The position numbers and the translations under genes were made by a program. The notes beneath the pieces are model-generated. The model had not been told where the DNA came from, made no database searches, and was given only the letters and a program-made list of their open reading frames with translations. Below, piece after piece: positions 9,733 to 18,366 of a stretch of DNA of 64,000 nt. How positions within the stretch are numbered: position 1 is the stretch's first letter; the number at the start of each line of letters is the position of its first letter. The stretch covers positions 1,178,001-1,242,000 of the forward strand of contig NZ_AP024714.1 of NCBI RefSeq assembly GCF_033126985.1. Direction: 5' to 3'. The DNA is from Methylomarinovum caldicuralii. GTDB taxonomy: Bacteria; Pseudomonadota; Gammaproteobacteria; Methylococcales; Methylothermaceae.

Positions 9733-10502
9733 CGGGCCTGGGCCTCCAGGTGGGCTTCGATCCAGCCGTAGCCTTTGGCTTCCAGCTCCTTGGCCAATTC
9801 CGGGCCGCCGGACTTGACGATGCGACCGCCGGCGAACACGTGGACCACGTCCGGCACCACGTAGTCGAGCAGGCGCTGGTAGTGGGTCACCATCAGGAAA
9901 CCGCGCTGTGGGCCGCGCAGGGCGTTGATGCCCTTGGCGACTATCTTGAGGGCGTCGATGTCCAGCCCCGAGTCGATCTCGTCGAGGATGCACAGGGTCG
10001 GTTCCAGCACCAGCATCTGCAGGATCTCGTTGCGTTTCTTCTCGCCTCCGGAGAAGCCCTCGTTGATGGCGCGGTAGAGGAACTGCTCGTCCATTTCCAT
10101 CAGTTTCATCTTGTCCTTGACCAGGGCGATGAAGTCCATGGCGTCCACTTCCGGCTCGCCCCGGGACTTGCGGATGGCGTTGAGGGCTGCCTTGAGGAAA
10201 TAGATGTTGCTGACGCCGGGGATTTCCACCGGATACTGGAAGGCCAGAAACACCCCTGCGCGGGCGCGTTCCTCCGGCTTCAGCGCCAGCAGGTCCTGAC
10301 CCCGATACCAGACTTTGCCTTCGGTGACCTCGTAGCCTTCGCGGCCGGCCAGCACGTTGGCCAGGGTGCTCTTGCCGGAGCCGTTGGGGCCCATGATGGC
10401 GTGGACCTGGCCGTAGTCGAGGGTCAGATCCACCCCAAAGAGGATGGGTTTGTCCTCCACCCTGGCGTGGAGGTTTTCGATTTTGAGCAGGGGTTCGGTC
10501 AT
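9729..10502 (-). CDS. sufC: SUF complex ATPase SufC
   Basis: A 257-residue ABC-type ATPase. Walker A is GPNGSGKSTL near residue 39, the signature is FSGGEKKRNE, and Walker B is LCILDEIDSGLD. No membrane segments are present, as expected for this cytosolic subunit. It powers conformational change of the SufBC2D scaffold. ATGA overlap with sufD and a 57-base gap from sufB. Confidence 0.97.
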   Translation of the reverse strand: MTEPLLKIENLHARVEDKPILFGVDLTLDYGQVHAIMGPNGSGKSTLANVLAGREGYEVTEGKVWYRGQDLLALKPEERARAGVFLAFQYPVEIPGVSNIYFLKAALNAIRKSRGEPEVDAMDFIALVKDKMKLMEMDEQFLYRAINEGFSGGEKKRNEILQMLVLEPTLCILDEIDSGLDIDALKIVAKGINALRGPQRGFLMVTHYQRLLDYVVPDVVHVFAGGRIVKSGGPELAKELEAKGYGWIEAHLEAQAR

Positions 10503-10559
10503 GACGGTTGATCTATCCTCAAGTCTTTGCAGATTTGTCGTGCCAGCAGGTCTTTGATT

Positions 10560-12008
<1,449 letters not shown>

Positions 12009-12025
12009 GGGTTTTCTCCGCGCTG

Positions 12026-12478
12026 TCAGCCCGCCGTCTCGTGCAGGCGGGTCAGGGAAATGGGATGTTCTCGGGAAACGGGCCGGACCATGTCCGCCAG
12101 GGTGACCGTCTCCAGGGCGGCCTGGATCGCCCGGTTGATCAGCGCCCAGTTGCCGCGGATGTCGCAGCCGTCCGCCTGCCGGCACTGGTTCTCCGCCAGG
12201 CTGCATTCGGTCAGGCCGATGGGGCCTTCCATCGCGGCGATGAGTTCGGCCACGTTGATCCGTTCCGGCGTTCGCGCCAGCCGGTAACCGCCGCGGGCGC
12301 CGCGTTCGGAATGAAAAATGCCCGCCTGGCTCAGGCGCTTGAGCACCTTCTGCACCGTGGGCAGCGCGATGCCGACGGCGTCCGCGATCTCGGTGGCGCT
12401 GTGCATTTCGTGCGGCCGCCGGGCGCTGTGGCAGGCGATGACGATGGCGTAGTCGGTCAGTTTGCTGAGGCGTAGCAT
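12026..12478 (-). CDS. Rrf2-family SUF regulator (IscR-like)
   Basis: A 150-residue winged-helix regulator of the Rrf2 family. The DNA-binding part starts [16 protein letters not shown], with recognition region [15 protein letters not shown] and wing [11 protein letters not shown]. Three cysteines, C92, C99 and C105 ([15 protein letters not shown]), sit almost where IscR places its [2Fe-2S] ligands (C92, C98, C104). The protein therefore probably binds a cluster and senses Fe-S status. It leads the suf operon and a near-perfect IscR type-1 site lies 18 bases before its ATG, so autorepression of the whole operon is strongly suggested. It fits the 'SUF system regulator' subfamily known from xanthomonads rather than cyanobacterial SufR. 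Confidence 0.93.
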   Translation of the reverse strand: MLRLSKLTDYAIVIACHSARRPHEMHSATEIADAVGIALPTVQKVLKRLSQAGIFHSERGARGGYRLARTPERINVAELIAAMEGPIGLTECSLAENQCRQADGCDIRGNWALINRAIQAALETVTLADMVRPVSREHPISLTRLHETAG

Positions 12479-12496
12479 GGCGGTTCCACTTGAATG

Positions 12497-12511
12497 GGAC
12501 TATTTTAGTCC
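12497..12511. promoter_or_regulatory. IscR type-1-like operator upstream of suf operon
   Basis: A perfect palindrome GGACTATTTTAGTCC (6-base arms, TTT spacer). It contains GACTA-TTT-TAGTC, the core of the published E. coli IscR type-1 consensus GACTRwwwYAGTC. It lies 18 bases before the regulator ATG, where it would overlap the promoter or transcription start, so it would serve as a repressor site. Confidence 0.85.
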
Positions 12512-12727
12512 TGAATGTATCTCCAAGTAAAGTGCTCGGTTTTTGCGAGGGAGATCAGGAATTGAGTCTACAATTTAAGGGAGGAGCGGGGCAAGCATCC
12601 GGCTTGTGCCCAGGGCAATCGCATGAACGCTACGTCCATCCAAGCAACTGAGCCCGATAATGGTCACTGGAGGCGGCCAGGAGCCGTCTTGCCTTGATAC
12701 CCCCGCGGCGTTTGGTGGAGTCGAGGC
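12512..12727. other. Non-coding gap between suf operator and IS element
   Basis: About 216 bases between the suf operator and the IS21 end. No credible gene is seen. The bases up to ~12560 are AT-richer and probably hold the suf promoter. The remainder is GC-rich with no recognised repeat or RNA. It may be remnant sequence of whatever the IS interrupted. Confidence 0.4.
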
Positions 12728-12777
12728 TGTCAAGCGACACCAGAAATTGACCCTCTTGCGACACTTGGAACTGGCCC
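12728..12777 (+). repeat. IS21 terminal repeat block, istB side
   Basis: Begins TGTCAA and has units at 12734-12753 (GCGACACCAGAAATTGACCC) and 12758-12777 (GCGACACTTGGAACTGGCCC), period 24. These are expected transposase binding sites. Confidence 0.75.
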
Positions 12778-12785
12778 CCCCTGGT

Positions 12786-13592
12786 TTACAAGGTTGTTGC
12801 GTTGGATTTCCCGGCTTGCTCAGTCCCGGGGAGGTGGGAAGCGGGCCTGATAAGGCCGGCCCGCCGTTTCTCCCGCAGGCGATAGCTTTCGCCGCGGATG
12901 GTGATGACATGGCTGTGATGTAACAGCCGGTCCAGGATGGCGGTGGCGACCACCGCGTCTCCGAAGACTTCTCCCCCTTCGCCGACACTGCGGTTGCTCG
13001 TAATCAGCAGGCTGCCCCGCTCATAGCGCCTCGAGACCAGTTGGAAGAACAGGTGGGCTGCCTGGGATTCGAAAGGCAGATACCCCAGTTCATCGACAAT
13101 GAGCAGCTTGGGTTTGCTGTAGTGCGTGAGACGTTCCTCCAGCCTGCCCTGGGCTTGTGCCTGGGTGAGGGTGGTCATCAGGGCTGTGGCGGTGGTAAAC
13201 AGCACCGAATAACCTTTGTGGATGGCCTCACGGCCTAAGGCGACGGCCAGGTGGGTTTTGCCGACTCCCGGGGGACCGAGCAGCAGGAGTGCGTCGCCGT
13301 TGGCGATCCAGCGTCCTGTGGCCAGTTCCCGGATCGGTTTGGGATCGACCGACGGCTGGGCCTGGAAGTCGAACCCCTCCAGGGTGCGCACGTAGGGGAA
13401 TTTGGCAATGCTGGTGGCCATGTGAACCCGGCGCTGGTCCTTCCTGGCGATTTCGGCTTCGCACAGGAAGGTGAGGGCCTCCCGCAGGTTGAGGTCTCTT
13501 CGGGCGGCCTCGTCGAGCAGGGTGTCGAGGCCGTCGCGAATGGCAGTGAGCTTGAGCCGGGTGAGCATGGCGTCGAGGCGGTCGTTGTTCAC
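12786..13592 (-). CDS. istB: IS21 helper ATPase IstB
   Basis: A 268-residue AAA+ ATPase of the IstB/DnaC type that assists IstA in target capture and strand transfer. Walker A is LLLGPPGVGKTHLAVALG near residue 104, Walker B is KLLIVDELGYLPF, and a sensor region is LLITSNRSVGE. Its ATG overlaps the istA stop by 4 bases. The length is normal for the family (~250 residues), with a slightly long C-terminal tail. Confidence 0.95.
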   Translation of the reverse strand: MNNDRLDAMLTRLKLTAIRDGLDTLLDEAARRDLNLREALTFLCEAEIARKDQRRVHMATSIAKFPYVRTLEGFDFQAQPSVDPKPIRELATGRWIANGDALLLLGPPGVGKTHLAVALGREAIHKGYSVLFTTATALMTTLTQAQAQGRLEERLTHYSKPKLLIVDELGYLPFESQAAHLFFQLVSRRYERGSLLITSNRSVGEGGEVFGDAVVATAILDRLLHHSHVITIRGESYRLREKRRAGLIRPASHLPGTEQAGKSNATTL

Positions 13593-14881
13593 CAGGCACC
13601 TCCTGCGATCTGCTCATACTCGGCCAGGGGGCGTAACAGCTCGGAAGTGGCGGGCTCGACCGACGGGGATGGGGCCGGATGCGGGGAGCTGATCACGCCC
13701 TTGAGGTGGGCCGGATCGAGACGGCGCTGACGTTTGCCGACCGCTTCGGCATGGCAGGCGACCAGCACGCCGCCGTGGTAGATCTTCACCTGGCCGGTTT
13801 CGATCTGGACCTGGGTTTGCTGGCCGATCAGCCGCCAGGGAACGCTGTAGCGGTTGGTGTCGGCTTCGACGCAGGCATCGGCGTGGACCTTGCGGCTCAA
13901 CTCCCGGATCTGCTGGAAGGGCGCCCGGTCTTTCAAGGACCCAAGCGCCTGCCGCGCTTGTGCCTGGAAGCGGTCGATGGGACGCTCACCGGTGGTGCCA
14001 TGGATGCGCACGTCGGCCACGGCCGCCATCCAGTGTTCCAGATGGGCCTGGAGCTCGGCAAACGAGCCAAACTCACGTCCGGCAATGGCATTGCGCTTGA
14101 CATAGCCGACACCATTCTCGCATTTGCCCTTGGTGCGGGCTCGGTAGGGGGCGCAGGCCTTGGGCGTCACATCCCAGTAACGGCAGAAGGCGTGGAAGCG
14201 CTCGTTGAAGCTGACTTCCCGGGTCACCGGATCATGCCGATCCACCAACGCCCGGGCATTGTCGAGCAAAAGCTGCTCGACGACCCCGCCAAAATGCCGG
14301 AAGGCCGCCTCGATCCCCGCCAGCCAGGCAGACTGGCGTTGATGGGTAAAGGCCATCACAAAGCTCCGCCGGCTGTAACCCAAGGTCGCCACAAACAGAT
14401 GCACTCGCACCTTCTCCCCGGCAATCACCACCACACATTGACCAAAGTCGATCTGCATCTGTTTGCCGGGCGGCGTCTCGAACCGCACCGTCGCCCTGCC
14501 CTCCGCTTCCAGGCTCCGGCGAAGACCTGCCACAGCCCGCTCCACCGTCCGCAAGGAAACCCCAACCCCATGCACCCGTTTCAATTCCTGGCGCACCACC
14601 TCGGCATTGCCGCGATGACGGCGGAACTGCTCCTCCACAAAGGCCTCCAACCCCTCCAACTTGCAGGATCGTTTGGGCTTGGCAGATGGTTTCCAACCCC
14701 CCTGGCGTACATAACGCCTGACCGTGTTGCGGCTCATGCCAAGTTCTTTGGCTATCCGCCGGCTCCCCCATCCCTTGGCATGTAAGCTCATCACCGCCGC
14801 TACCTCCTCTGGCAGCTTCATCTCTTCCCTCCTTTTTGCTACCGGGCAAAAAGGCAGGACCGTATCACTTTCTCTCTTCAT
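13589..14881 (-). CDS. istA: IS21 transposase IstA
   Basis: A 430-residue DDE transposase. The N-terminal helix-turn-helix shows VMSLHAKGWGSRRIAKELG followed by MSRNTVRRYV. The catalytic core has D in MQIDFGQCVVV, D in LLLDNARALVDRHDP and E in KGKCENGVGYVKRNA. A C-terminal beta-barrel segment follows (NRYSVPWRLIGQ). The likely start is MKLPEEVAAVMSLHAKG at about 14821, since a GAGAGGA-like site precedes it, whereas the first 20 residues from 14881 are not typical. The frame is intact. Confidence 0.93.
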   Translation of the reverse strand: MKRESDTVLPFCPVAKRREEMKLPEEVAAVMSLHAKGWGSRRIAKELGMSRNTVRRYVRQGGWKPSAKPKRSCKLEGLEAFVEEQFRRHRGNAEVVRQELKRVHGVGVSLRTVERAVAGLRRSLEAEGRATVRFETPPGKQMQIDFGQCVVVIAGEKVRVHLFVATLGYSRRSFVMAFTHQRQSAWLAGIEAAFRHFGGVVEQLLLDNARALVDRHDPVTREVSFNERFHAFCRYWDVTPKACAPYRARTKGKCENGVGYVKRNAIAGREFGSFAELQAHLEHWMAAVADVRIHGTTGERPIDRFQAQARQALGSLKDRAPFQQIRELSRKVHADACVEADTNRYSVPWRLIGQQTQVQIETGQVKIYHGGVLVACHAEAVGKRQRRLDPAHLKGVISSPHPAPSPSVEPATSELLRPLAEYEQIAGGAW

Positions 14882-14908
14882 TGACCTCTCCTCTGTCTCT
14901 TCAAGGGA

Positions 14909-14958
14909 GGGTCAATTCTTCATGTCGTTATAGGGTCATTTTTGCATGTCGCCTCACA
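14909..14958 (-). repeat. IS21 terminal repeat block, istA side
   Basis: On the minus strand it starts TGTGAG and contains GCGACATGCAAAAATGACCC and ACGACATGAAGAATTGACCC with period 24, matching the opposite end as an inverted repeat. Confidence 0.75.
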
Positions 14959-15143
14959 TCGGGGAAAGCCGGCCGGTGGCGCCGAACACCCATCCGGACG
15001 GTTCCGACAATCCCGCAGGACGGCAGAAGAACCGTCGGGTGGAAATCTTCGTGCAAACGGCTGGGCCTCAATGATACCGCAGGGCGGGCCGGCCCGAAGT
15101 ATTCATCCCTGGATTAATAACCCCTGTTTGGAGGAAGGTGGCT

Positions 15144-17567
15144 ATGAAAACCTTTGTGATGCGAAGCGTATTGGCACTGGCAATCCTGTTTTGGGGGATG
15201 GCCGGTGCCGAAACTCTGGTGCCCGATGCGGTTTACGGGCAGACAGATTCGGGAATCGAATATGTCACCATCCCGGTCACCGATTGCGCCAATCTGACAG
15301 CCACGCCGATTGTCGTCGGTGACTGGCTGGTCTATCCCATGCACGAGCATTCCAGCAATTGTTCCGGGCCCGGACCTTATCGGCATACTTTGTTCGGTTA
15401 CCGGTTGAGTGACGGCAGGCTCTATCAGCTGCGGGACGACGGGGCGGGGGAGGCGCCGCTGAATTATTGGCAGGATCAGGACCTCCTGCTGTGGAACACC
15501 ACATTCGGCGGGACCGTGTTCCTCCTGGATCCCGGAACCTTCGATCTCCGCAGGAAGCTCAGCGTCCAGACCACCAGCGACAGCGGCGGGGTGGTCCTCG
15601 ACGGCCTCTACTATTTCTGCACCATCAACAGTCCGGACCATACCTGCCAAAATCCCACCAATCCCAATTGCGGCGCTCTGTTCGCCATCGATGCCGAGGG
15701 TAACGTGGTCCATTCCCTGAACCTGGATGGCGGCTTTCTGGCCTGGATCGGGACCAGTCCCACCAGCGACGGCCAGTATCTCTATTGGAGCACCGCAGCC
15801 CAGACGGTGGGGGAGAAGAGCGGTGACGAGACCACTTACACCTATGGCTGTTCGGTGGTCAAGACCGACAAGGAGCTCAATGTCCTTGCCAGCTTCGATC
15901 CGGGAGATCCGGCCTGTTACATGCTGCCTTTCACCGGTGCCAACATGGACTCGGTCAGCGGTGAGGTGGTTCCCGACGGGACCGGGCTGTGGGTGCAATA
16001 CGTGCGTCCCAACGAGGCGGCAGGCGCTGGTGGACAGTTCAAAAGCGTCCTGTATCGTCTCGACCTGAATCTGCAGGAGCAATGCCGGCTGACGTTCGAT
16101 TTCGAGCCGCAGACCCAGGCGGCCGGGTTCTATGCCGCCCCGACGGTGGATGCCGACGGCAACGCCTACGTGCCGGTCAGCGTGCCCGATGCCGACCATA
16201 CCCGCAGGGGGCAGCTGTGGAAAGTGACCCCGGCGTGCGAGGCCACGCTGCTGGCCGAGGTTCCCGGGAGCTTCGCCCATGCCTCGCCGACCCTGGCGGA
16301 CGACCGCTACGTGCTGTTCGCTACCGACGGCCGGCTGCAGGTGCTTACGCTGACCGGGGAACAAGTGCGCGATTATACGTTGGCTTCCCAGGCGCCGGTG
16401 TTGACCAGTCCTGTCATTCACGAGGGGACCATCTATGTGGTTCAGGAGGATGGCACCCTGAACCGGATAGAAGGCAGCGGCGTGGCAGGCTACGGCAGCG
16501 CCATCTGGCCCCGCTACCGGCGCGATAATCGGGGATCGGCGGCTTTGTCCTCCTCCAAGGGGGCAAGCGCTCAGGTGAGGGGCGCCTTCATCGCCTTCCA
16601 TCTGGAGGTCAAGGATCTACCGGGGATCAGGAGCTTGTGGCCCCGGCTGGAAGACTTCATGGCTCTGGCGGACCGGTACGGCCACAAGATCACCCTACAG
16701 TTTTCCGCCCCCTGGGTGGATTATGTGGTCCAGAGCGGTCTGACGGACAAGGTGCTGGCCTGGGAGGCCGAGGGTCACGAGATAGCCCTCCATCACCACG
16801 GTCCGACCCACAAATTTTTCGACGGCTATACCGACGCGCCGGATCTCATCCGCACCGATGCTTGGTACGGTAACGGCAAAAATGTCGCTTGGCAGGGGGG
16901 GATGGACGCCCTGATGGAAAAACTGGCGCCACTGACTCGCCGCGGGATTCTCTCCGCCGGCATGTCCGACGAGGACACCGACTGGCCCGAGGGGGTGCTG
17001 TTCTATGCTACCGATTCGGGATTAGAGCCTTCCAGGGACGACCTGCTCAGCACGCCGGTGGTGAAATGGCACAACGGCCAGCCGGTGGTGGAAATTTACA
17101 ACACCGGCTATCTGATCAGCCATCTGGGGGATGCGGCGGTCACCCTGTCGGACATCGAATCTGCCCTGCAAAGCGCGACTGAAGCCCAGTACATGGGCAT
17201 CGTCTTCAACGACGAGACCATCAGCGAGGATTTTGCTGAGATCGAGCCGCTGTTCCAGTTGCTGCAACGTTATGGCGTGCAGGTGCGGACAGTGAGTGAC
17301 CTGCTGGGCAAACTGGACGGGGCCGGGGTCCGGGAGGCGGAAGCGGTCATGGACGCCGGGGAAGCTCAGTATCCGCAGTATTTTCCCTCCCACGAAACCA
17401 CGCGCTGGTTCGATCCGTATCTCTACCGTTTCTATCCGGAGACTGGTGTCTATCTCGGCATCAATGAGGATGAAAAGGCTGTTTATTTGCTCGGAGGCGT
17501 TTTCGGCGACACCCTTTACCGTGTGGGGAGTGTGTCGGAAGTGAAAGCGTTGCTGGGTTTGGATTGA
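15144..17567 (+). CDS. Exported beta-propeller / deacetylase-like two-domain protein
   Basis: An 807-residue exported protein. Residues 1-22 (MKTFVMRSVLALAILFWG, cleavage after AGA) form a signal peptide. Residues ~30-440 hold repeated strands of a PQQ-like propeller: GDWLVYPMH, LYYFCTINS, GNAYVPVSV, DRYVLFATDGRL and EGTIYVVQEDGTLNRIEG. Residues ~475-720 resemble a NodB-type deacetylase fold: GAFIAFHLEVKDLPGI, a metal-site-like HEIALHHHGPTH, and a late segment on whether a file date is overdue is absent. The catalytic TFDD motif is degenerate, so activity is uncertain. The ATG at 15144 has GGAGGAAGG at good spacing, and the GTG at 15138 is less likely. It lies just beyond the IS21 element and may be co-transcribed with the next gene (15-base gap). 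The substrate is unknown. Confidence 0.7.
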   Translation: MKTFVMRSVLALAILFWGMAGAETLVPDAVYGQTDSGIEYVTIPVTDCANLTATPIVVGDWLVYPMHEHSSNCSGPGPYRHTLFGYRLSDGRLYQLRDDGAGEAPLNYWQDQDLLLWNTTFGGTVFLLDPGTFDLRRKLSVQTTSDSGGVVLDGLYYFCTINSPDHTCQNPTNPNCGALFAIDAEGNVVHSLNLDGGFLAWIGTSPTSDGQYLYWSTAAQTVGEKSGDETTYTYGCSVVKTDKELNVLASFDPGDPACYMLPFTGANMDSVSGEVVPDGTGLWVQYVRPNEAAGAGGQFKSVLYRLDLNLQEQCRLTFDFEPQTQAAGFYAAPTVDADGNAYVPVSVPDADHTRRGQLWKVTPACEATLLAEVPGSFAHASPTLADDRYVLFATDGRLQVLTLTGEQVRDYTLASQAPVLTSPVIHEGTIYVVQEDGTLNRIEGSGVAGYGSAIWPRYRRDNRGSAALSSSKGASAQVRGAFIAFHLEVKDLPGIRSLWPRLEDFMALADRYGHKITLQFSAPWVDYVVQSGLTDKVLAWEAEGHEIALHHHGPTHKFFDGYTDAPDLIRTDAWYGNGKNVAWQGGMDALMEKLAPLTRRGILSAGMSDEDTDWPEGVLFYATDSGLEPSRDDLLSTPVVKWHNGQPVVEIYNTGYLISHLGDAAVTLSDIESALQSATEAQYMGIVFNDETISEDFAEIEPLFQLLQRYGVQVRTVSDLLGKLDGAGVREAEAVMDAGEAQYPQYFPSHETTRWFDPYLYRFYPETGVYLGINEDEKAVYLLGGVFGDTLYRVGSVSEVKALLGLD

Positions 17568-17582
17568 TGGGGGGGTGATTTG

Positions 17583-18062
17583 ATGAATGAGGCTGAGGCG
17601 TTGTCGCGGCTGTTCACGGCCTATGGCCTAAAGGATGGTGACCTGTATTTTCTTGATCTGATTCCGCTGGTGGAGATGGTCTGGGCCGAGGGCCACAATC
17701 AAGAGGCGGAACTGCGGATACTTGAGGCGTTCGCCCGTCGTCACATGGAGGAACTCAACGGGTTGCTGGGCTATCAGGCCGTAACTGAGCGGGATCTGGA
17801 GAATTTCATGGATCGATTTGCCCGCCGCAGACCGCCCCAAGCGTTGCTGGCGAAGTTGCGCACCATTGCCTGCCACCGGGTGCGGCGCCGCTCCAGTGGG
17901 GAGATGGCAGACAAGGCCGGGCGGATTTTGGAATACTGTATCGACATTGCCGCCGCCTGCGTCACCCGTTATCCATATAGTCTGCGTGAACGCATCATGG
18001 AAGGTGAGCGCAGGCTTTTGGGGGAATTGTTGCCCTTGCTGCAGGGACAATCCGGCTCTTGA
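17583..18062 (+). CDS. Conserved-looking alpha-helical protein of unknown function
   Basis: A 159-residue, mainly helical cytoplasmic protein without a signal peptide or membrane segment. I do not recognise the family with confidence. The segment LYFLDLIPLVEMVWAEGHNQEAELRILEAF resembles the acidic helix pair of TerB-like domains, and C-terminal helices carry clustered Arg (RVRRRSSGEMADKAGRILEYC). Its ATG lies 15 bases after the exported propeller protein and follows a GGGGGG-type site, suggesting one operon. The TerB resemblance is tentative. Confidence 0.7.
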   Translation: MNEAEALSRLFTAYGLKDGDLYFLDLIPLVEMVWAEGHNQEAELRILEAFARRHMEELNGLLGYQAVTERDLENFMDRFARRRPPQALLAKLRTIACHRVRRRSSGEMADKAGRILEYCIDIAAACVTRYPYSLRERIMEGERRLLGELLPLLQGQSGS

Positions 18063-18127
18063 CAGGCCGGAACCGTTGTGTAGGTTTGTTATCCAGACGG
18101 GTAGGTGAAGAAACTGCGGAGAATGCC

Positions 18128-18316
18128 ATGTTCGGGCGGGTGTTGACCTCGATCCTGTTGCTGGTGGCCACTTGGATCCTCATCGTCCTCACCGACGAGA
18201 CACCGGGCTGGGTGGGCTGGCAGGAGGCGCTCATCACCCCGGTGGTGATCTTCGCCGGCTGGCGGGCGATGAGGGATCTTTGGGAATGGTACCGGCAGAT
18301 GACGGGGGAGGAGTAA
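18128..18316 (+). CDS. Small membrane protein, unknown
   Basis: A 62-residue protein with one clear membrane helix near the N-terminus (VLTSILLLVATWILIVL) and a second weaker hydrophobic stretch (ALITPVVIFAGW), ending in a charged tail. The start at ATG 18128 has GGAG at 6-base spacing, and a longer frame reaching 18059 lacks such support. It follows the 159-residue gene by 65 bases. No function can be assigned. Confidence 0.6.
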   Translation: MFGRVLTSILLLVATWILIVLTDETPGWVGWQEALITPVVIFAGWRAMRDLWEWYRQMTGEE

Positions 18317-18320
18317 GGGA

Positions 18321-18351
18321 GCGCAGGGCAGCCCTGTAAGCCGCCCTGCGC
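18321..18351. terminator. Possible bidirectional stem-loop between small membrane gene and metE
   Basis: GCGCAGGGC pairs with GCCCTGCGC across a 13-base loop in the 50-base convergent gap. No T-run is obvious, so terminator activity is uncertain. Confidence 0.4.
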
Positions 18352-18366
18352 CTCTGCGTGCTGAGG

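Larger units (their letters stand above)
12728..14958 (-). mobile_element. IS21-family insertion sequence (istA, istB), apparently intact
   Basis: A 2231-base element with two overlapping genes, istA then istB, both on the minus strand. The ends start with TGT and are imperfect inverted repeats. Each end holds two 20-base direct repeats of the form CGACA-N9-TGACCC spaced 24 bases apart, the multiple terminal-repeat layout typical of IS21. No clear target duplication is seen: the flanks read TCGAGGC on one side and TCGGGGA on the other. Both genes are full length, so it may be active. It separates the suf operon from the exported protein at 15144. Confidence 0.85.

Noticed and set aside
12575-12988. 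Small frames on both strands at the istB end of the IS
   Set aside because: They run across the IS boundary and carry no recognisable domain; treated as chance frames.
14959-15143. Inverted repeat GACGGTTC / GAACCGTC before the exported protein, considered as riboswitch
   Set aside because: Only 8 base pairs and no match to a known riboswitch core; no function claimed.
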